A DNA stretch of 10,577 nucleotides from Chloroflexota bacterium (GTDB lineage: Bacteria; Chloroflexota; Chloroflexia; Thermomicrobiales; JADLAZ01), in the NCBI GenBank assembly GCA_020849725.1, contig JADLAZ010000290.1:1-10577 (forward strand), read 5' to 3'. Of this stretch, positions 7,201 through 10,577 are shown piece by piece. Position 1 is the first letter of the stretch; every line of letters starts with the position of its first letter. Position numbers and translations under genes: made by a program. Under the pieces are notes generated by a model. It did no database searches. It was not told the origin of the DNA and saw nothing but the letters and a program-made list of their open reading frames with translations.

Positions 7201-8850
7201 GGTCACCTGCGCGAAGCGCTGGCGGAAAAAGGTCTGGAGGATGCGCGGCTTGCGCGACAGCACCGCCGGCGGCGCGTCATCGCCCATGCTCCAGATGGCA
7301 TCTTTGCCACCGGCGCCCATCGGCTCCAGGATCATACGGGCCTCCTCGTTGGAGTACCCGAAGACCTGCTGGCGCTGCATCAGCGTCAGGCCGGCCGGCT
7401 GGCCATTTGCGCTGGCGACCGGCACGCCATTGGTGCTGGCCGCGGTCGCGCTGCCGTTCGCACCGTGGCCGGCATGACCGTTCGACGAGGGGGCTGGCGG
7501 TGCATCGATGGGACGCAGGTGCGCCGCCACCCAGGCGCGGTACGGCTGGGCCGTGGCCAGCACCTGCTTGACCTGATCGTTCTTGAGCACGACACCGCGC
7601 TCGGTGTCGACGGCGATCAATTGGCCCGGGCCGAGCCGGCCCTTCTCGACGATACGCGCCTCGTCGAGCTCGATCATCCCGGCCTCGGAGCCGGCAACGA
7701 CCAGCCCATCGTCCATTATCGCGTAGCGGGCCGGACGCAGGCCATTGCGGTCCAGCGTCTGGGCGACGGTGCGCCCATCGGTGCAGGTGAGCGACGCTGG
7801 CCCGTCCCACGGCTCGGTCAGGCAGGCATGGTACTGGTAGAAGGCGCGCCGGTCTGGATCCATGGCCGGCATGGCCTCCCACGCTTCCGGCACGAGCATC
7901 ATGATCGTGTGCAGCAGACTGCGCCCGGAAAGGTTGAGGAGTTCCATAGTGTTGTCGAGCGAGGCCGAGTCCGAGCCGCCGGCAACAACGGTCGGGCCGA
8001 GGTCGCGAACGTCAGCACCCCACACAGCAGCGGTCAGGCTGGCCTGGCGGGCGCGCATCCAGGCGCGATTGCCCTGGACGGTGTTGATCTCGCCATTGTG
8101 CGCCAGCAGCCGGAACGGCTGGGCCATATACCAGTTCGGAAAGGTGTTGGTCGAGTAGCGCTGATGGAACACGGCCAGCGCCGTCTCGTAATCTGGGTCG
8201 GTCAGATCGGGATAGAAGCCCGGTAATTGGGGGGCGACGAACAGCCCCTTGTAGTTGACCGTGCGATGCGAGAAGGAGGGCATGTAGAAGTCGGTGATGC
8301 CAGCCGCGTTGACCTCGCGCTCGATGCGCTTGCGCGTTAGGTACAGCGTGCGCTCGTAGGCGTCAGCGGTCAGGCCGGCCGGGCGGTCCACGAATACCTG
8401 CTCCATCCGCGGGCGGGTGCGCTCCGCCTTCTCGCCCAGCACACTTGGATCGACCGGCAACTGCCGCCAGGCAAGACGGACGAGACCACGCGCCGCGATG
8501 GCGGCGTCGATGAGAGCGCGGCAGCGATCGGCCGCCGCAGTGTCGTCACCGGGCAGAAAGCACATGCCAACGGCCAGTCCGGCCGGGTCCTCCACCGTCA
8601 CTCCCAGCCGGGCCAGCTCGCGGACGTACAGGCGGCGCGGCACCTGTGTCAGCACGCCAGCGCCATCGCCGGTGCGCCCGTCGGCATCGACGGCGCCGCG
8701 ATGCCGCAGATTCTGCACTGCTTCCAGCGCCCGCTCGAGGACGGCATGCGAGGCGCGACCCCGACTGTCGGCGATGAAGCCGGTGCCGCACGCATCGTGT
8801 TCGAACGCCGGGTCATACAGCGGGGGATGCGGGAGCCGTCCTGCGCTCAT
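4264..8850 (-). CDS. gltB: Glutamate synthase large (alpha) subunit
   Basis: This 1528-residue flavo-iron-sulfur enzyme transfers the glutamine amide nitrogen to 2-oxoglutarate, giving two glutamates. The N-terminal FEHDACGTGF shows a 20-residue propeptide and the class II amidotransferase nucleophile C21. The amidotransferase domain runs to about 445. A low-complexity Asn/Gly/Ala/Ser insert occupies about 447-486 and is followed by the central domain. The FMN/2-oxoglutarate domain spans about 850-1220, with SGHSGGTGASPLSSIKHAG and the 3Fe-4S cysteines C1148, C1154 and C1159 (CX5CX4C). The C-terminal beta-helix domain includes GEANDYVGKGMAGG (about 1340). After GEGGEDP only seven residues precede NGDSANSA. 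Fd-GOGAT has its longer ferredoxin loop there, so this looks like the NAD(P)H type needing GltD, which is absent from the window. The ATG at 8850 is chosen over an in-frame GTG at 8955 because AAGGG (8865-8861) precedes it and the propeptide length fits. Confidence 0.96.
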   Translation of the reverse strand: MSAGRLPHPPLYDPAFEHDACGTGFIADSRGRASHAVLERALEAVQNLRHRGAVDADGRTGDGAGVLTQVPRRLYVRELARLGVTVEDPAGLAVGMCFLPGDDTAAADRCRALIDAAIAARGLVRLAWRQLPVDPSVLGEKAERTRPRMEQVFVDRPAGLTADAYERTLYLTRKRIEREVNAAGITDFYMPSFSHRTVNYKGLFVAPQLPGFYPDLTDPDYETALAVFHQRYSTNTFPNWYMAQPFRLLAHNGEINTVQGNRAWMRARQASLTAAVWGADVRDLGPTVVAGGSDSASLDNTMELLNLSGRSLLHTIMMLVPEAWEAMPAMDPDRRAFYQYHACLTEPWDGPASLTCTDGRTVAQTLDRNGLRPARYAIMDDGLVVAGSEAGMIELDEARIVEKGRLGPGQLIAVDTERGVVLKNDQVKQVLATAQPYRAWVAAHLRPIDAPPAPSSNGHAGHGANGSATAASTNGVPVASANGQPAGLTLMQRQQVFGYSNEEARMILEPMGAGGKDAIWSMGDDAPPAVLSRKPRILQTFFRQRFAQVTNPPIDPLREELVMSLDAYVGRRRSLLEETPEHAHLIRLTSPVLSAEQFAAVLATGDPAFAVAQLPALFLAAAGPDGLEPALEALCAEAVAAVRRGAALLILSDRGVDADHAPIPMLLAVSAVHHRLIQTGLRLQADLIIETGDAWDIHHFCLLVGYGASAVYPSLAWDGVASLAGTRTHPDLTAAQAHTYFRKAVEDGIRKVMSKMGISALSAYRGAQIFEAIGLDEDIIGRYFTDTPSRLGGATLDDLAGEVLRRHAVAFLDTLGNRLHDLGLYRFRRDGEYHAYSPSTVPALQKAARSGAWDDWQAYVGLVYSRPPAAIRDLLDVRPIGDTVSIDEVESVESIRRRFTSQAMSLGALSPEAHSTIAIAMNRIGGRSNTGEGGEDPAWWTPFPNGDSANSATKQVASGRFGVTPEYLARATELEIKMAQGSKPGEGGQIPAAKVSPLIARLRHTIPGIPLISPPPHHDIYSIEDLAQLIYDLKVANPRARVGVKLVSETGVGTIAAGVAKAHADYILISGHSGGTGASPLSSIKHAGCPWELGLAETQQVLVMNGLRARVKLRTDGGLMTGRDVIIAALLGAEEYGFGTAAVVAIGCDMARACHLNTCPTGIATQNPILRAKFAGKPDYIVNFLTLLAAEVREWLAKIGARSLDEIIGRADLLAQRAPADGHHSRKLNLAPLAARADLIGKEPLSSRQELKDRQEEPPLDDQILRDAARAVERGQPVSLTYAIRNWNRTVGARLSGEIARRYGNRGLADGTIRIAFTGSAGQSFGAFLTPGVDLTLTGEANDYVGKGMAGGTIVIRPRPEARFASQENVIAGNTVLYGATGGQLFAAGRAGERFGVRCSGARAVVEGCGDHGCEYMTEGMIIVLGPTGLNFAAGMSAGVAYVYDEADQFPTRCNTEMVGLTRLASPIDEAELRTMIERHADLTGSAHATRILERWTDARGRFWKVVPHPVAGAIVGPDEPELLTQRA

Positions 8851-9056
8851 AGCGATGTCGCCCTTCCAAACTTGCCGAACCCAACAACGCGGGCGGCTGG
8901 CTGGCTGAGGGAGGCCGGCTGCCCTGCCGCGAACCGGTGGAATGAAGCCGCGCACGCCTGGTGGCTACCACAAAGCGCGGCCATCGCCACCTCCGCCACG
9001 AGGCAGCTATGTCCGCGCACACCAGCGTCGCACGACGCCACAACTTCTTTGTCCAC
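8847..9056 (-). CDS. Possible leader ORF overlapping the gltB start
   Basis: A 69-codon frame opens with GTG at 9056, only about six bases after the predicted gltB transcription start. Its TGA overlaps the gltB ATG in an ATGA arrangement, a geometry typical of translational coupling. The predicted peptide (MDKEVVASCDAG..., five Cys, ending GFGKFGRATSL) resembles nothing I know. There is no room for a normal ribosome site ahead of its GTG. Third-position G+C looks lower than in neighbouring genes. It is most likely chance, but the geometry makes it worth recording. Confidence 0.15.
   Translation of the reverse strand: MDKEVVASCDAGVRGHSCLVAEVAMAALCGSHQACAASFHRFAAGQPASLSQPAARVVGFGKFGRATSL
9025..9038. 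repeat. 14-bp inverted repeat in the gltB leader
   Basis: GCGTCG (9025-9030) and CGACGC (9033-9038) are exact reverse complements separated by two bases. The element sits about 25-38 bases downstream of the predicted gltB start site, where a bound dimeric protein could block transcription. The binding protein is unknown. Confidence 0.35.
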
Positions 9057-9068
9057 GGCGCACTAAAA

Positions 9069-9097
9069 AGGGTAGCAGAGTTGGGCACGGGTGTCAA
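9069..9097 (-). promoter_or_regulatory. gltB promoter
   Basis: On the minus strand a perfect TTGACA (9097-9092) is followed by a 17-bp spacer and TACCCT (9074-9069, three of six). A short A/T patch at 9063-9069 lies around the predicted start near 9062. This is the clearest sigma-70-like promoter in the window. Its strong -35 and imperfect -10 fit a gene that can be activated or repressed. Confidence 0.58.
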
Positions 9098-9214
9098 CCG
9101 CACGACGACAATTCGCTACGGCGGCCGCGTTAATCGCGCCAGGACCGGTGTCCCACCCGGCTTGTAATCTGCTAGCATGCGCTTGCCGCTGACGATACCG
9201 ATACGCTGGCCAGC

Positions 9215-9223
9215 AGGGAGGAG
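9215..9223 (+). promoter_or_regulatory. Strong ribosome binding site of the dehydrogenase gene
   Basis: AGGGAGGAG lies five bases before the ATG at 9229. It is a near-complete match to the 16S anti-Shine-Dalgarno sequence and fixes the start codon. Confidence 0.75.
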
Positions 9224-9228
9224 CAACA

Positions 9229-10239
9229 ATGCGCGCGGTGCAGTTCCTGGGAGATCGTGAGGCCGTGGTCATCGACAAACCAGATCCGACGCCAGGGCCA
9301 GGACAGGCCGTCGTGCGGATGGTGCGCGCCGCTGTGTGCGGCTCGGACCTGCACGGCTATCGCCGCCCTCGCGCCGAGGCGCCGCCATCGCCGCTGACAC
9401 CGGGTCACGAGCCAGTGGGCGTCGTCGTCCAGGTCGGGTCTGGCGTTGACCAGGCGCTCGTTGGGCAGCGCGTGCTGGTCTACCATCGGCCCGGCTGCGG
9501 CGTTTGCCCGCAGTGCCTGGCCGGCTGCTCCAACATCTGCTCCGGCACGCCGCGCCCGCGGGTGGACGGCTCCGACGCCGACTATCAGCTCTGCTTCGCC
9601 GAGCGATTGTTTGTCATGCCCGCGACGATGGATTGGGAGACGGCTGTCGTCATCTCCTGCCAGGCTGGCACAGCCTACGCGCCGCTGACACGCGTCGGCG
9701 CCAGCGGCCGCTCGATCATCGTCGTCTCTGGTCTCGGACCGGTGGGTCTGTGCGCGGTCATGCTCGGCCAGGCGATGGGCGCGACCATCGTCGGTATCGA
9801 TCCGATGGCCGAGCGCCGGGCGCTGGGCACGCGCTTCGGCGCCACCGCTGTGCTGGACCCGGCGGCGGGCAGTCTGACCGCGCAAGTAGCCGATCTAGCG
9901 CGCGACGGCGCCGATGCGGTCATTGAGACATCGGGCAATCCCGCGGCTCAAGCAGCGGCAGTCGATCTGCTCCGGGTCGAAGGCACGCTCGCCTTCGTTG
10001 GCCTCGGCTCGAACCAACCCAGCATTGCGCCGGCACGCCTGTTCGGTCGCCAGCTCAGCGCCTATGGCTCCAATCTCTACCCGCAGCGCATGCTGCCGGA
10101 GATCTTCGACTTTGTTGAGCGGCGGCGTGTGCCGCTGGCCGACATCATCACCCATCGGTTCCCACTGTCCGAGGCGCCGGCGGCGTTCCGGTTGGCCGAC
10201 TCGGCGACGACCGGCAAGATCGTCTTCGCCTGGGACTAG
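9229..10239 (+). CDS. Zinc-dependent medium-chain alcohol dehydrogenase family protein
   Basis: This 336-residue soluble oxidoreductase belongs to the MDR superfamily. Catalytic zinc ligands are visible as C37 (AAVCGSD), H60-E61 (PGHEPVG) and probably C144. The structural zinc lobe is complete, with C90, C93, C96 and C104 in CX2CX2CX7C spacing. The Rossmann motif is GLGPVG (168-173). D191 in GIDPMAERR, at the end of the second strand, predicts NAD rather than NADP. Overall it resembles the threonine/sorbitol/general alcohol dehydrogenase branch, but I cannot name the substrate. The length is slightly below the usual 340-350 because the lobe after the structural zinc is short. It is divergent from gltB. 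The transporter gene begins about 50 bp downstream on the same strand, so the two may be co-transcribed. Nothing suggests it is broken. Confidence 0.93.
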   Translation: MRAVQFLGDREAVVIDKPDPTPGPGQAVVRMVRAAVCGSDLHGYRRPRAEAPPSPLTPGHEPVGVVVQVGSGVDQALVGQRVLVYHRPGCGVCPQCLAGCSNICSGTPRPRVDGSDADYQLCFAERLFVMPATMDWETAVVISCQAGTAYAPLTRVGASGRSIIVVSGLGPVGLCAVMLGQAMGATIVGIDPMAERRALGTRFGATAVLDPAAGSLTAQVADLARDGADAVIETSGNPAAQAAAVDLLRVEGTLAFVGLGSNQPSIAPARLFGRQLSAYGSNLYPQRMLPEIFDFVERRRVPLADIITHRFPLSEAPAAFRLADSATTGKIVFAWD

Positions 10240-10289
10240 CGACGGGCGGCACGCGCGACAGGAACGAGGTCGGCCATGGACCGGTGTCG

Positions 10290-10577
10290 GTGAGCGATAG
10301 CCAACCCACGCCGCGCTCACCGCACACCGGGGCCCTGGGCGCCACGGCGACGCCGGCGCTGTTTCTGCTGCTCTACCTCATCTGGGGCTTCACCTACGTC
10401 GCGATCAAGATCGGCCTGCGCTGGACCGGCCCGCTGACGATGGCCGGCGCGCGGGCGCTGCACTCGGCTGCAGGCGTGGGGCCAGCACGATGGCCATGCC
10501 GAGGAATCCGAGCGCGACACCGGCCAGTTGCCGCCGCGCCAGGCGCTCGCGCAGGAAGATCGCCGACAGTGCAGCGA
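10290..10577 (+). CDS. EamA/DMT-family transporter, N-terminal fragment that loses homology near 10460
   Basis: From GTG 10290 the frame gives a short polar leader. It continues with ALFLLLYLIWGFTYVAIKIG (about residues 23-42) and the start of the next helix (GPLTMAGARAL, to about 57). This is the classic first transmembrane segment of an EamA permease, with its LxWG motif. EamA proteins run to about 290-300 residues with ten helices. Here the frame stays open to the window end, but from about codon 58 (10461) it becomes Arg/Pro/Gly-rich and no longer membrane-like. The opposite strand there reads as EamA instead. So only the first 55-60 residues are credible. GTG 10284 is an equally possible in-frame start, and the ribosome site (AGGAACGAGG at 10260-10269) is distant. 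The gene follows the dehydrogenase by about 50 bp. The cargo is unknown. Confidence 0.6.
   Translation, partial: MSDSQPTPRSPHTGALGATATPALFLLLYLIWGFTYVAIKIGLRWTGPLTMAGARALHSAAGVGPARWPCRGIRARHRPVAAAPGARAGRSPTVQR
10405..10575 (-). pseudogene. EamA/DMT transporter fragment on the opposite strand, cut by the window end
   Basis: The minus-strand frame entering at 10575 reads AALSAIFLRERLARRQLAGV and then ALGFLGMAIVLAPRLQ. This is the well-known end of an EamA domain: a small-residue helix, then E-R-L-x-x-x-Q-x-x-G-V, then a final hydrophobic helix. It then continues as a polar tail (PSAAPARRPSSAG...) to a stop at 10407-10405, over the region where the + strand frame encodes the other EamA fragment. 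The two fragments therefore face each other head-on and meet between about 10458 and 10485. Either this is the 3' end of a convergent EamA gene, or it is an inverted piece of the same gene. Because the window ends here, an assembly chimera is also likely. Confidence 0.5.

Larger units (their letters stand above)
8851..9228. other. 378-bp divergent intergenic region between gltB and the dehydrogenase
   Basis: It contains the gltB promoter (9069-9097), a roughly 210-base gltB leader with an inverted repeat at 9025-9038, and about 130 bp ahead of the dehydrogenase gene. On the dehydrogenase side, TAGCAT at 9173-9178 is a possible -10, but I found no matching -35. I did not recognise a riboswitch, T-box or glutamine-responsive RNA in the leader. 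Confidence 0.55.

Noticed and set aside
5179..8226. Several long + strand frames antisense to gltB
   Set aside because: They follow from high G+C and codon bias in gltB. Their translations are Arg/His/Ala-rich, with no recognisable domain, and the minus-strand frame is fully accounted for.
8851..8955. 35-residue N-terminal extension of GltB from a GTG at 8955
   Set aside because: ATG 8850 leaves a 20-residue propeptide before the catalytic Cys, close to known GltB proteins, and has its own ribosome site.
9121..9128. GCGGCCGC palindrome ahead of the dehydrogenase
   Set aside because: An 8-bp G+C palindrome is expected by chance in this base composition, and nothing flanks it that suggests an operator.

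Overview
The window is a G+C-rich stretch (roughly two thirds G+C by eye) from a free-living bacterium. Bacterial promoters, strong GGAGG-type ribosome binding sites, and the combination of a cytidylate-kinase-like protein carrying a helix-turn-helix tail with a long bacterial-type GltB suggest Chloroflexota, possibly the Thermomicrobia/Sphaerobacter group. That assignment is an inference from protein style and base composition, not a proof. I see no rRNA, tRNA, CRISPR array, prophage gene or insertion sequence.

Layout. Bases 1-426 carry a small stand-alone LuxR-type HTH protein on the + strand. Three minus-strand genes follow: a nucleotide-kinase-like/HTH fusion (457-1314), D-aminoacyl-tRNA deacylase dtd (1491-1940), and an agmatinase-family ureohydrolase (1953-3086). 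The last two are 12 bp apart and probably co-transcribed from a promoter near 3308-3337. A 448-bp divergent region (3087-3534) separates them from a + strand histidine phosphatase (3535-4248). This region holds a perfect 20-bp palindrome and two candidate promoters. The phosphatase converges on glutamate synthase large subunit gltB (8850-4264, minus). Only 15 bp separate these two stop codons, and a 9-bp-stem hairpin lies across the gap. A second divergent region (8851-9228) carries a good gltB promoter. It is followed by a zinc-dependent medium-chain dehydrogenase (9229-10239, +) and the start of an EamA/DMT transporter (10290 onward).

Function. The window is mostly housekeeping and nitrogen metabolism. 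The ureohydrolase releases urea from a guanidino compound, and GltB feeds glutamine nitrogen into glutamate. Dtd is proofreading. The phosphatase and dehydrogenase have no substrate readable from sequence. GltB lacks the ferredoxin loop of Fd-GOGAT, so it should need a GltD subunit, which is not encoded here.

Most notable points. (1) The EamA gene reads normally on the + strand only to about 10460. From there to the window end the transporter-like sequence is on the opposite strand, so there is an inversion, a deletion between convergent paralogues, or an assembly chimera. (2) The ureohydrolase has an HFDRHxD metal motif and an N-terminal extension that recall nickel guanidine hydrolases rather than classical agmatinase, although the tryptophan I associate with guanidine specificity appears to be Thr. 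(3) The kinase-like domain is fused to an excisionase-type DNA-binding domain. I did not find a convincing new multi-gene system.
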